Under the pieces are notes generated by a model. The model saw only the letters and a program-made list of their open reading frames with translations, searched no databases and was not told where the DNA came from. Positions 1 to 7,854 of a DNA stretch of 7,854 nucleotides are shown here, in pieces (the first letter of the stretch is position 1; the number at the start of each line of letters is the position of its first letter). A program made the position numbers and the translations under genes. The stretch lies in the NCBI GenBank assembly GCA_030829765.1, contig JAUROO010000138.1:1-7854 (forward strand), read 5' to 3'. The DNA comes from Miltoncostaeales bacterium (lineage in GTDB: Bacteria; Actinomycetota; Thermoleophilia; Miltoncostaeales; Miltoncostaeaceae).

Positions 1-3286
<3,286 letters not shown>

Positions 3287-3297
3287 CGCCGAGCGCG

Positions 3298-3346
3298 CCC
3301 AAGGGGACGCCACCGGGGCCTATGCCCGGGTGGCGTCCCCCTTGGG
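3298..3346. terminator. Long hairpin between convergent genes, likely bidirectional terminator
   Basis: It begins 12 bases after the rpoC stop. Left arm 3298-3319 (CCCAAGGGGACGCCACC then GGGGC) pairs with right arm 3324-3346 (GCCC, G, GGTGGCGT, CCCCC, TTGGG). There is one G-G mismatch (3315/3328) and one bulged C, around the four-base loop CTAT at 3320-3323. No T-tract follows on either strand, so it is not a canonical intrinsic terminator, but long U-less hairpins at gene ends are known in high-GC bacteria. The right arm is also the last eight sense codons of the opposing membrane-protein gene, whose stop codon lies in the loop. The terminator role is inferred from position and stem strength. 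Confidence 0.75.
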
Positions 3347-4099
3347 CCGCTGCCAGAACCACATCGGAAGGCGTCGGTCCTCCGGGTACCGCGCCTCCGC
3401 GCGCGATGCCTTCCCCTGTCGGTAGAGGCGCCGTGCCCACAGCGAGTTGGGCCGGGCGAGCCGCACCGCACCGATGAATGCGAGCGGCCAGAAGAGGATG
3501 CCGATGGCCGCGAAGATCCACTTCCCCTTCAGGAAGCAGGTCAACGCGAACACGGCCGACAGCACGTGCCAGATGCCAATCACCCAGCTGCCGGTGATGT
3601 TGGCGTCGCTCCAGACGTCCGCCCAGAACGGGATGCCGAGGGCGATGAGCGCCAGCACCACCGCCAGCACGATCACTGCGTCAACGGACCGGCGGCCCTC
3701 ATGCGACCAGTAGACGTCGCGCAGCGTCAGCCACAGGGCGAACTCATCCAGCGTGAGCGCCGCGCCGATGCCGAAGAGGGTCGGCACGATGAGCGCGGCG
3801 GGGCCATCCGGCTGCCAGTCGATGGCGATGCCGACGACGCCGCTGATGAGCAGCAGGAAGATGCCCGGGACGAGGTGGTGGATGTGCGTGCTGCCGACCG
3901 ACACATCACCGAACGGGCCCTTGCCGGCCTTGATGAGGTGGGTGATGGTGCGCGTGATCAGGAACGTCACGAGGAACGCGATCAGCGTCATCTGCACGGT
4001 GCCGATGCCGGTCTGCCGGATGCGCTCCTGGAACGCGTCCGCCACGGGGAACGCCTCGGCCCATACGCTGGCCAGCGGGAGGAGGGGAAGGCCCGTCAT
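3320..4099 (-). CDS. Six-helix integral membrane protein of unknown function
   Basis: 259 residues, start ATG at 4099-4097, stop TAG at 3322-3320. Hydrophobic segments lie near residues 34-56, 74-94, 100-124, 139-160, 170-190 and 193-213. A basic, presumably cytoplasmic C-terminal tail follows (LARPNSLWARRLYR onward). Polar residues cluster at helix ends: HIHH (72-75), TLDEFALW (116-123), DVYW (128-131) and SHEGRRSVDA (132-141). From memory, similar proteins with HHLV, LTLDEFALWL and EGRRS-DA motifs recur as unnamed membrane proteins in Actinomycetota; I cannot assign a reaction. The His/Asp/Glu set could bind a metal or form a membrane active site, which is speculation. No Shine-Dalgarno precedes the start; a -10-like hexamer seven bases upstream suggests a leaderless mRNA. 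It lies 26 bases downstream of the endopeptidase gene and converges on rpoC. Confidence 0.85.
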   Translation of the reverse strand: MTGLPLLPLASVWAEAFPVADAFQERIRQTGIGTVQMTLIAFLVTFLITRTITHLIKAGKGPFGDVSVGSTHIHHLVPGIFLLLISGVVGIAIDWQPDGPAALIVPTLFGIGAALTLDEFALWLTLRDVYWSHEGRRSVDAVIVLAVVLALIALGIPFWADVWSDANITGSWVIGIWHVLSAVFALTCFLKGKWIFAAIGILFWPLAFIGAVRLARPNSLWARRLYRQGKASRAEARYPEDRRLPMWFWQRPKGDATRA

Positions 4100-4106
4100 C
4101 GGGCTG

Positions 4107-4112
4107 AGCCTA
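4107..4112 (-). promoter_or_regulatory. -10 hexamer of a leaderless promoter for the membrane-protein gene
   Basis: Read on the minus strand this is TAGGCT, fitting TANNNT, followed by seven bases (CAGCCCG) and then the ATG at 4099. That spacing would put transcription start at or within a base or two of the start codon. It sits wholly in the 26-base gap after the endopeptidase gene. I see no convincing -35 element. Confidence 0.45.
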
Positions 4113-4125
4113 GCGGCCTGCGGCC

Positions 4126-4899
4126 CTAGCCCGGGAACCGCACATGCAGGTGGTCATCATGGTTCGGCCACCTCACCACCACGCCCGCCGGCCCGCGCAG
4201 GTCGAGCGAGTGCCCGATCAGGATGAGCGATGCGCCGCGTGCGACGAGGCGGTCCACCACGGCCTGCGTCAGTGCCCGGTCGTAGTTCGATGGGTTGGCG
4301 GGGCCGCGCGCGCGGTCGCGGCGCGGAAGGCGGATGTCCACGTCGAGGCCGTTCTGGTGGGACGCGTGGCCATCGATGCGGCCACCATCGGGGCCCGAGA
4401 GGTCGCCGATGCCCAGGGGACCGGCACCCGGGCGCGTGCGCGACCACCACTCGCCGAGGTCCACCATCTCCCTCACCAGGCGGGCGGTGCCCCACCGGGT
4501 TGCGAGCCCGCCGGGCTCGCGTTGGGTGCGCGGGTCATAGGTGTAGTACCCGGCACCGGATGCGGGCAGGCGCACGCCGTTGCGCAGGCGCCCCCCATTG
4601 GGCGAGCCACCGGGCTCGCTCTCCCGCCAATCGATGATGGCTCCGCCGTCCTCGCCCGTCACGCGCACGGTGCCCGGCACGAGGACCGGCTCGCGCGGGA
4701 CGGTCATGGTGACGGGGGTGGCCACCACGCCACCGGCCTCCGGTTCGTCACCGGGCAGGGCGGCGGCCAGGGGCACCGAGCATGCGAGAAGGCCCAGCAG
4801 GCCGAGCCAGGCCGCGCGCCCGCGCGCGCCGTGGCGTGCCTCGCGGCGGTGACCGCAGGCGGTGCAGGGGCAGGGGGCGTTGAGCAGGCGTCGTGGCAT
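4126..4899 (-). CDS. MepA-like zinc murein endopeptidase (LAS/M74 type), secreted or lipoprotein
   Basis: 257 residues, start ATG at 4899-4897, stop TAG at 4128-4126. The C-terminal half has the penicillin-insensitive murein endopeptidase pattern: RWGTARLVREMVDLG, then GIGDLSGPDGG, then GHASHQNGLDVDI with H178, H181 and D188, and finally NHDDHLHVRF with H250 and H252. In LAS metallopeptidases the S-H-x(6)-D and H-x-H motifs supply zinc ligands, here probably H181, D188 and H252. The family cleaves D-Ala-meso-DAP crosslinks in peptidoglycan outside the membrane. The N-terminus has a hydrophobic stretch (about 29-48). It includes LLAC at 37-40, which fits a lipobox, though cleavage after AAA (45-47) is also possible. 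Before it lies a basic segment with C10, C12, C15 and H17, unusual for a signal peptide. The protein ends three residues after HVRF, shorter at the C-terminus than E. coli MepA. Substrate is inferred from family. Confidence 0.87.
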   Translation of the reverse strand: MPRRLLNAPCPCTACGHRREARHGARGRAAWLGLLGLLACSVPLAAALPGDEPEAGGVVATPVTMTVPREPVLVPGTVRVTGEDGGAIIDWRESEPGGSPNGGRLRNGVRLPASGAGYYTYDPRTQREPGGLATRWGTARLVREMVDLGEWWSRTRPGAGPLGIGDLSGPDGGRIDGHASHQNGLDVDIRLPRRDRARGPANPSNYDRALTQAVVDRLVARGASLILIGHSLDLRGPAGVVVRWPNHDDHLHVRFPG

Positions 4900-4908
4900 G
4901 GGCGCGGC

Positions 4909-4914
4909 ACGCTA
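4909..4914 (-). promoter_or_regulatory. -10-like hexamer upstream of the endopeptidase gene
   Basis: The minus strand reads TAGCGT, fitting TANNNT, then nine bases (GCCGCGCCC) before the ATG at 4899. A start about seven bases after the hexamer would leave a 5' leader of only two or three bases, too short for a ribosome binding site; none is visible. No clear -35 element. Confidence 0.35.
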
Positions 4915-5004
4915 GGCGGCACGCGGTGAGGGGTGGGAAATGCCCGTTTCGGGCTTGCGGCGTCGACGCGTGCGTGCGGTCTCCTTCCCCCGGCCGGACT
5001 GTCC

Positions 5005-5010
5005 TACGAT
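5005..5010 (+). promoter_or_regulatory. -10 hexamer of a leaderless promoter for the anchored-protein gene
   Basis: TACGAT matches the TANNNT consensus. It is followed by seven bases (CGGACGT) and then GTGATG, two in-frame candidate start codons at 5018 and 5021. The spacing places transcription start on or next to the GTG, a typical actinobacterial leaderless arrangement. A recognisable -35 is not apparent. The hexamer also argues against the longer reading from the ATG at 4940, which would bury the promoter inside coding sequence. Confidence 0.5.
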
Positions 5011-5020
5011 CGGACGTGTG

Positions 5021-5779
5021 ATGTCGCGAATCGCCCGCCCGGTGGTGCTGGTGCCCCTCGTCATCGTGCTCGTGCTGATCGGCGTGGGCGCATGGTGGTG
5101 GACACGCGCGGGGCTGAGCACGGGCGTGTCGGCCGAGCAGGCGTCGCGTGAGTACGGGGGCGCCCCGGCGCGGGCCGTGGCCGGCGCGCCGCAGGGCGGC
5201 ACATGGACCTACCGCGCCCGTGGCGATGAGACGGTGGGCCTCGGGCCGATCGAGGTGGACCGCCCGCTGCCGGCCGAGGCGCAGGTGGTCGTCCGCTCCG
5301 CGCCCGGCGGGTACTGGCGCACGCTGGTTCTGAGCGAGGAGCACGTGGAGGCGTCGCGGTTCCGTGTGCGCACGCGCGGGGCCTTCCTGGAGGAGCGCAT
5401 CACCACGGTGAAGGTGGCCGGCGTGGGCCGCGACGATCGCCAGGTGCTGGTGCCGCCCCCCCTTGCCTGGCCGCGGCGCATCGCGGTGGGGGATGCCTGG
5501 CGCGAGCGCTACGTGATGGACGAGGTGCGCGTGGACACCCGCGTGCGGGTGCTCCGGCGCACGTCCATCGAGGTCGCGGGCCGTCGGATCCCGGTGCTCC
5601 TGGTGGACCGGCGCGGCGCGGTGAGCGGCCCGCTCGAGGGCTTCCGGGACGACCGCATGTGGTGGTCACCGTCCATGCAGATGCCGGTGCGGTGGGTGCT
5701 CAGGACGAAGCTCGATGGCTTCGCGTCCATCCGCACCGATGTCGACCTGGTGATGACCGGCGTGGAGCCCACGGCATGA
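5021..5779 (+). CDS. Membrane-anchored extracytoplasmic protein of unknown function
   Basis: 252 residues from ATG 5021; the adjoining in-frame GTG at 5018 would add one residue and fits a leaderless transcript slightly better. Residues about 7-28 form one strong hydrophobic helix ending in AWWW, a signal anchor or uncleaved signal peptide, so the rest is expected outside the membrane. The exported part looks beta-rich. It carries GGTWTYRARGDE soon after the anchor, a PPPLAWPRRIAVGDAW segment in the middle and MWWSPSMQMPVRW near the end. From memory this resembles unnamed actinobacterial exported proteins with a 'G-x-W/Y-x-Y ... G-D-E' opening and a 'P-L-x-x-P-x-x-x-G-x-x-W' middle, but I cannot name a function. 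Its stop overlaps the next gene's start (ATGA, 5776-5779), so the two are co-translated. A longer start at 4940 adds only Arg-rich, non-conserved-looking sequence. Confidence 0.8.
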   Translation: MSRIARPVVLVPLVIVLVLIGVGAWWWTRAGLSTGVSAEQASREYGGAPARAVAGAPQGGTWTYRARGDETVGLGPIEVDRPLPAEAQVVVRSAPGGYWRTLVLSEEHVEASRFRVRTRGAFLEERITTVKVAGVGRDDRQVLVPPPLAWPRRIAVGDAWRERYVMDEVRVDTRVRVLRRTSIEVAGRRIPVLLVDRRGAVSGPLEGFRDDRMWWSPSMQMPVRWVLRTKLDGFASIRTDVDLVMTGVEPTA

Positions 5780-6672
5780 GCGGCCCCGTCGCGGGCGATC
5801 GCGCGCCGCTGCCGGTGCTGCTGCTGGTCATCGCCGCGGGCGTGCTCGCGTTCACCACCGACCAGCCGCTCGTGCTCGGGGCGATTGCGGTGGGTGCGCT
5901 GGTGCTGCTGCGCCTCGCGCCGGGAAGCCCCGGCCGCTTCGTGTTGGTGGGTGCCCTGGCATCCGCAGTTGCCGTGCTGGTGCTGACGCCCCTGGTGACC
6001 GATCAGGGGGACCTCGTGCTGTTCAGCCTGCCGGTGCCGCCGCCGCTCAGCGGCGACATCACCGCCGAGGCGCTCGCGGCCGGTGCCGCCGCCGCGGCGC
6101 GGGTGCTCGCCACCATCGCCCTGGTGGCGGCGCTCTTCGCGTGGGCCGATCCCGATCGCATGCTGGCCGGCTTGTCACGCGTGGCGCCGCGCTCGGCCCT
6201 GGTGTCCGCGCTGGCCGCCCGCCTGGTCCCGACCATGCGCCGCGATGCCCGCGCCATCGCCGAGACCGCCCGGCTCCGGGGCGTTGCCCTCACGAGCGGC
6301 CCGCGCATCCGCCGTGCCCGCGCCGCCGCACCGCTCGCACTGCCCCTCGTGGGATCCGCACTCGAGCGCGGCCTGGACGTGGCCGAGGCGATGGCCGCGC
6401 GGGGCTACGGCGAAGGCCCGCGCACGCGGCTGCCCGAGCGCCCGGCCGATTCCGGTGAGCGCGCTGCGCTGGTGATCGGGGTCGTGCTGTCGGTCGTGGT
6501 CGCGTGGGCGATCGCGGCCGGTATCACCGGCTTCACCTTCTATCCCGCGCTCGGCCCCATTGTGACCCCCGGTGCCGTGGGGCTCGCGACCGCGGCGTTC
6601 CTCGCCCTTGCCGTGGCCGGGCTGGCGCTCGCGTACGGCCGGACCGGTGTTGGCCCGCCCGATTCCCCGTGA
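5776..6672 (+). CDS. ECF-type transporter transmembrane (T) component, EcfT/CbiQ family
   Basis: 298 residues from the ATG overlapping the upstream TGA; stop TGA at 6670-6672. The T component of energy-coupling factor transporters joins a substrate-binding S component to ABC ATPases. Hydrophobic helices lie near residues 12-26, 31-49, 54-73, 97-122, 231-250 and 268-288. A charged cytoplasmic stretch (about 150-228) holds the two hallmark coupling motifs, ARLRG (165-169) and AARGYG (207-212, in the context AEAMAARGYGEGPRTR). In the family these Ala-Arg-Gly motifs contact the ATPase subunits. Length and motif spacing look intact. No ATPase or S component is in the window, so the substrate (vitamin or transition metal in this family) cannot be told. 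Translational coupling to the upstream anchored protein suggests joint function. A longer reading from 5659 would run through the upstream gene in another frame and is not credible. Confidence 0.88.
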   Translation: MSGPVAGDRAPLPVLLLVIAAGVLAFTTDQPLVLGAIAVGALVLLRLAPGSPGRFVLVGALASAVAVLVLTPLVTDQGDLVLFSLPVPPPLSGDITAEALAAGAAAAARVLATIALVAALFAWADPDRMLAGLSRVAPRSALVSALAARLVPTMRRDARAIAETARLRGVALTSGPRIRRARAAAPLALPLVGSALERGLDVAEAMAARGYGEGPRTRLPERPADSGERAALVIGVVLSVVVAWAIAAGITGFTFYPALGPIVTPGAVGLATAAFLALAVAGLALAYGRTGVGPPDSP

Positions 6673-6678
6673 TACGGT
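6650..6678 (+). promoter_or_regulatory. Candidate str operon promoter (-35 and extended -10)
   Basis: TTGGCC (6650-6655) lies exactly 17 bases before TACGGT (6673-6678). The latter is preceded by TGA, giving the extended -10 form TGNTANNNT. The TG of that element is the first two bases of the TGA stop of the T-component gene, so the promoter sits over that gene's end. Predicted start is near 6685, leaving a leader of about 55 bases before the rpsL GTG. A 13-base palindrome, CGGTCCCGGACCG (6675-6687), overlaps the -10 and the predicted start site. It is the best-formed promoter in the window. Confidence 0.6.
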
Positions 6679-6688
6679 CCCGGACCGC

Positions 6689-6704
6689 TCGCCCGCGAGG
6701 GCGA
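6689..6704 (+). promoter_or_regulatory. GNRA-capped hairpin in the rpsL leader
   Basis: TCGCCC (6689-6694), GCGA, GGGCGA (6699-6704) forms a perfect six-pair stem closed by a GNRA-type tetraloop. It lies just after the predicted transcription start and 24 bases before the rpsL Shine-Dalgarno. No T-run follows, so it is unlikely to be an intrinsic terminator. It may stabilise the 5' end of the mRNA or act in leader control; the role is inferred. Confidence 0.45.
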
Positions 6705-6728
6705 ACCGCTATCTCACGTTCATCACCC

Positions 6729-6736
6729 GGAAGAGG
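6729..6736 (+). promoter_or_regulatory. Ribosome binding site of rpsL
   Basis: GGAAGAGG ends three bases before the GTG start at 6740. It is purine-rich and matches the anti-Shine-Dalgarno of 16S rRNA well enough to support the GTG as the start, although the spacing is short. Confidence 0.6.
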
Positions 6737-6739
6737 CTC

Positions 6740-7111
6740 GTGCCGACGATCAACCAGATGGTCCGAAAGGGCCGCAAGCCCAAGCCGACCAAGAACGCCA
6801 CGCCCGCGCTGCGTGGCGCGCCGCAGAAGCGCGGGGTCTGCACGAGGGTTTACACCACCACCCCGAAGAAGCCGAACTCGGCGCTGCGCAAGGTGGCGCG
6901 TGTGCGGCTGACCAACGGGATGGAGGTCACGAGCTACATCCCCGGCGAGGGCCACAACCTGCAGGAGCACTCCGTCGTGCTGGTTCGTGGTGGCCGCGTG
7001 AAGGACCTGCCGGGTGTCCGGTACAAGGTCATCCGCGCCGCCCTCGATACCGCCGGCGTGTCCGACCGCAAGCAGGCGCGCTCCAAGTACGGCGCCAAGA
7101 CCCCGAAGTAG
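6740..7111 (+). CDS. rpsL: 30S ribosomal protein S12
   Basis: Decoding-centre protein of the small ribosomal subunit. It starts at GTG 6740, read as fMet, giving (M)PTINQMVRKGRKPKPT and a normal full length of 123 residues; stop TAG at 7109-7111. The conserved core PQKRGVCTRVYTTTPKKPNSALRK is complete. Lys43 and Lys88 are the usual wild-type residues at the positions where changes give streptomycin resistance or dependence. Asp89, the residue beta-methylthiolated in some bacteria, is present in GGRVKDLPGVRY. An open frame extends upstream to 6572 but only through the preceding gene in another frame. The rpsG start follows the stop after four bases, and the gene heads the str operon with its own leader. 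Confidence 0.98.
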   Translation: MPTINQMVRKGRKPKPTKNATPALRGAPQKRGVCTRVYTTTPKKPNSALRKVARVRLTNGMEVTSYIPGEGHNLQEHSVVLVRGGRVKDLPGVRYKVIRAALDTAGVSDRKQARSKYGAKTPK

Positions 7112-7115
7112 GCAC

Positions 7116-7586
7116 ATGCCCCGCCGCGCAGCAATCACCCGTCGTCCGCTCAACCCGGACCCCGTCTACGACAACGTCGTCGTGACGCAGCTCATCAACA
7201 AGGTCCTCCTCGACGGCAAGAAGTCGGTCGCCGAGCGCACCGTGTACGACGCCCTCGAGCGCATTCGCGATCGCACGGGCCGCGACCCGGTGCAGGTGAT
7301 GGAGGAGGCCATCCGCAACGTCACGCCCGTGCTCGAGGTGAAGAGCCGGCGCGTGGGTGGCGCCACCTATCAGGTGCCGATCGAGGTGCCCGCCCGGCGC
7401 GGTCGTACCCTTGCCATCCGGTGGATCGTCCTGTTCTCGCGCCAGCGCCGCGAGAAGCAGATGAGCGAGCGCATCGCGAACGAGCTGCTGGACGCACTCG
7501 GCTCGCAGGGCGGCGCGTTCAAGCGCAAGGACGACCTCTACCGCATGGCCCAGGCCAACAAGGCCTTCGCCCACTACCGCTGGTAG
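7116..7586 (+). CDS. rpsG: 30S ribosomal protein S7
   Basis: Primary 16S rRNA-binding protein that organises the head of the small subunit, near the E site. 156 residues from ATG 7116 to TAG 7584-7586, the standard length. It begins MPRRAAITRRPLNPDPVYDN and contains LINKVLLDGKKSVAE, NVTPVLEVKSRRVGGATYQVP and the end block KRKDDLYRMAQANKAFAHYRW, all typical of S7. The gap to rpsL is four bases. Only a weak AGG (7110-7112, overlapping the rpsL stop) serves as a ribosome binding site, so translational coupling to rpsL is likely. The long structured rpsL-rpsG spacer that S7 binds for autoregulation in E. coli is absent. An in-frame ATG at 7014 lies inside rpsL and is not the start. Confidence 0.98.
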   Translation: MPRRAAITRRPLNPDPVYDNVVVTQLINKVLLDGKKSVAERTVYDALERIRDRTGRDPVQVMEEAIRNVTPVLEVKSRRVGGATYQVPIEVPARRGRTLAIRWIVLFSRQRREKQMSERIANELLDALGSQGGAFKRKDDLYRMAQANKAFAHYRW

Positions 7587-7594
7587 CCCCGTTC

Positions 7595-7617
7595 CCCGTC
7601 CGGTCCGGGCGGGTTTT
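7595..7617 (+). terminator. Intrinsic terminator-like hairpin between rpsG and fusA
   Basis: CCCGTCC (7595-7601) pairs with GGGCGGG (7607-7613), seven pairs including one G-U, around the five-base loop GGTCC. TTTT follows directly at 7614-7617. It starts eight bases after the rpsG stop. The T-tract is short, so termination may be partial, which would reduce readthrough into fusA. It is the only hairpin in the window followed by a T-run. Confidence 0.6.
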
Positions 7618-7640
7618 CGGCTTGCATTCAGGAAGAGACG

Positions 7641-7664
7641 CCACGGGCGCGACTGCACCCGTGC
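7641..7664 (+). promoter_or_regulatory. Second stem-loop in the fusA leader
   Basis: CACGGG (7642-7647) pairs with CCCGTG (7658-7663). Inside, a C-A mismatch and two more pairs (GC/GC) surround a GACT tetraloop. It lies between the terminator-like hairpin and the fusA ribosome binding site. With no T-run, it could be an mRNA processing or protein-binding element, or chance structure. Confidence 0.35.
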
Positions 7665-7679
7665 CACACCGCGACGGAC

Positions 7680-7685
7680 AGGTGA
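7680..7685 (+). promoter_or_regulatory. Ribosome binding site of fusA
   Basis: AGGTGA sits six bases before the GTG at 7692, a good Shine-Dalgarno match and spacing, and it decides in favour of GTG as the fusA start. Confidence 0.65.
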
Positions 7686-7691
7686 GATTCA

Positions 7692-7854
7692 GTGTCTGAG
7701 AAGAAGGTCCCGCTCAAGGACACCCGCAACATCGGGATCATGGCCCACATCGATGCGGGCAAGACGACCACGACCGAGCGCATCCTCTATTACACCGGCC
7801 GTACGCACCGGATCGGCGAGGTGCACGAGGGCGCCGCCACGATGGACTGGATGG
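7692..7854 (+). CDS. fusA: Translation elongation factor G (3' end outside window)
   Basis: GTPase that drives translocation on the ribosome and, with RRF, ribosome recycling. Only the first 54 codons are present. They read (M)SEKKVPLKDTRNIGIMAH and continue into the G1/P-loop AHIDAGKT (7743-7766), then TTERILYYTGRTHRIGEVHEG-ATMDWM. The last stretch is the switch I region start typical of EF-G rather than EF-Tu or other translational GTPases. The start is GTG with a well-placed Shine-Dalgarno. The gene lies 105 bases after rpsG and is separated from it by a terminator-like hairpin. tuf would be expected further downstream. Confidence 0.97.
   Translation, partial: MSEKKVPLKDTRNIGIMAHIDAGKTTTTERILYYTGRTHRIGEVHEGAATMDWM

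Larger units (their letters stand above)
4900..5017. other. Divergent intergenic region between endopeptidase gene and anchored-protein gene
   Basis: 118 non-coding bases separate two divergent starts and should hold both promoters. Besides the two -10-like hexamers listed separately, it contains a short inverted repeat, GCCCG-TTT-CGGGC (4942-4954), and a perfect ten-base palindrome, GCGTCGACGC (4960-4969). Either could be an operator, but short palindromes are expected by chance in GC-rich DNA. I see no RNA gene here. Confidence 0.5.

Noticed and set aside
3566..4129. Plus-strand frame (187 codons) opposite the membrane protein
   Set aside because: It is low-complexity, rich in Asp, Glu, Arg and Ala, and mirrors hydrophobic codons of the real minus-strand gene; no start signals.
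4144..4929. Long plus-strand open frame (261 codons) opposite the endopeptidase gene
   Set aside because: The minus-strand reading has intact zinc-ligand motifs and a signal sequence; this one is Ala/Arg/Gly-rich with no domain and crosses the divergent promoter region.
4942..4954. GCCCG-TTT-CGGGC as an intrinsic terminator
   Set aside because: It lies between two divergent starts with no gene reading into it, and the stem is only five pairs with no proper T-tract.
4940..5020. Upstream ATG (4940) as start of the anchored-protein gene
   Set aside because: It would place an Arg-rich 27-residue extension before the signal anchor and bury the TACGAT hexamer; the GTG/ATG at 5018/5021 is better supported.
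5659..5775. Upstream ATG (5659) as start of the T component
   Set aside because: This stretch is the end of the upstream gene in another frame; the ATGA overlap at 5776 is a standard coupled start.
6572..6739. Upstream ATG (6572) extending S12
   Set aside because: S12 begins at PTINQ in the family; the extension overlaps the T-component gene in another frame, while GTG 6740 has a Shine-Dalgarno.

Overview
The window is high-GC bacterial chromosome with actinobacterial character. Ribosomal proteins S12 and S7 and RNA polymerase beta' are of the standard bacterial type. Beta' lacks the large insertion that gammaproteobacteria carry inside the trigger loop. Three accessory genes have TANNNT -10-like hexamers 7-10 bases before their start codons, the leaderless arrangement common in Actinomycetota. 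A deep actinobacterial lineage such as Thermoleophilia would fit, but the class is a guess from protein feel, not a placement.

Layout. (1) Bases 1-3286, +: the 3' part of rpoC, entering the window already in frame and ending in an acidic tail. (2) Bases 3298-3346: a long hairpin between two convergent genes, doubling as the last codons of the gene opposite. (3) Bases 3320-4899, -: an uncharacterised six-helix membrane protein and, upstream of it, a secreted MepA-like zinc murein endopeptidase. Each has its own candidate promoter. (4) Bases 4900-5017: a divergent promoter region. (5) Bases 5021-6672, +: a two-gene unit with an ATGA overlap, encoding a membrane-anchored protein of unknown function and an EcfT/CbiQ-type transporter T component without visible partners. 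(6) Bases 6650-7854, +: the str operon (rpsL, rpsG, start of fusA). Its best promoter candidate overlaps the stop codon of the T-component gene, and a terminator-like hairpin lies between rpsG and fusA.

How it fits together. Two core information-processing blocks (rpoC and rpsL-rpsG-fusA) flank about 3.4 kb of envelope-related genes: a murein hydrolase, two membrane or anchored proteins and a transporter subunit. The core genes have recognisable Shine-Dalgarno sequences (rpsL, fusA) or tight coupling (rpsG). The envelope genes look leaderless or coupled. No mobile element, CRISPR array, tRNA or rRNA was seen, and nothing proves a wholly new system. The points most worth a second look are the coding/terminator overlap after rpoC, the leaderless promoter set, the orphan T component with its partner of unknown function, and the structured rpsG-fusA gap.
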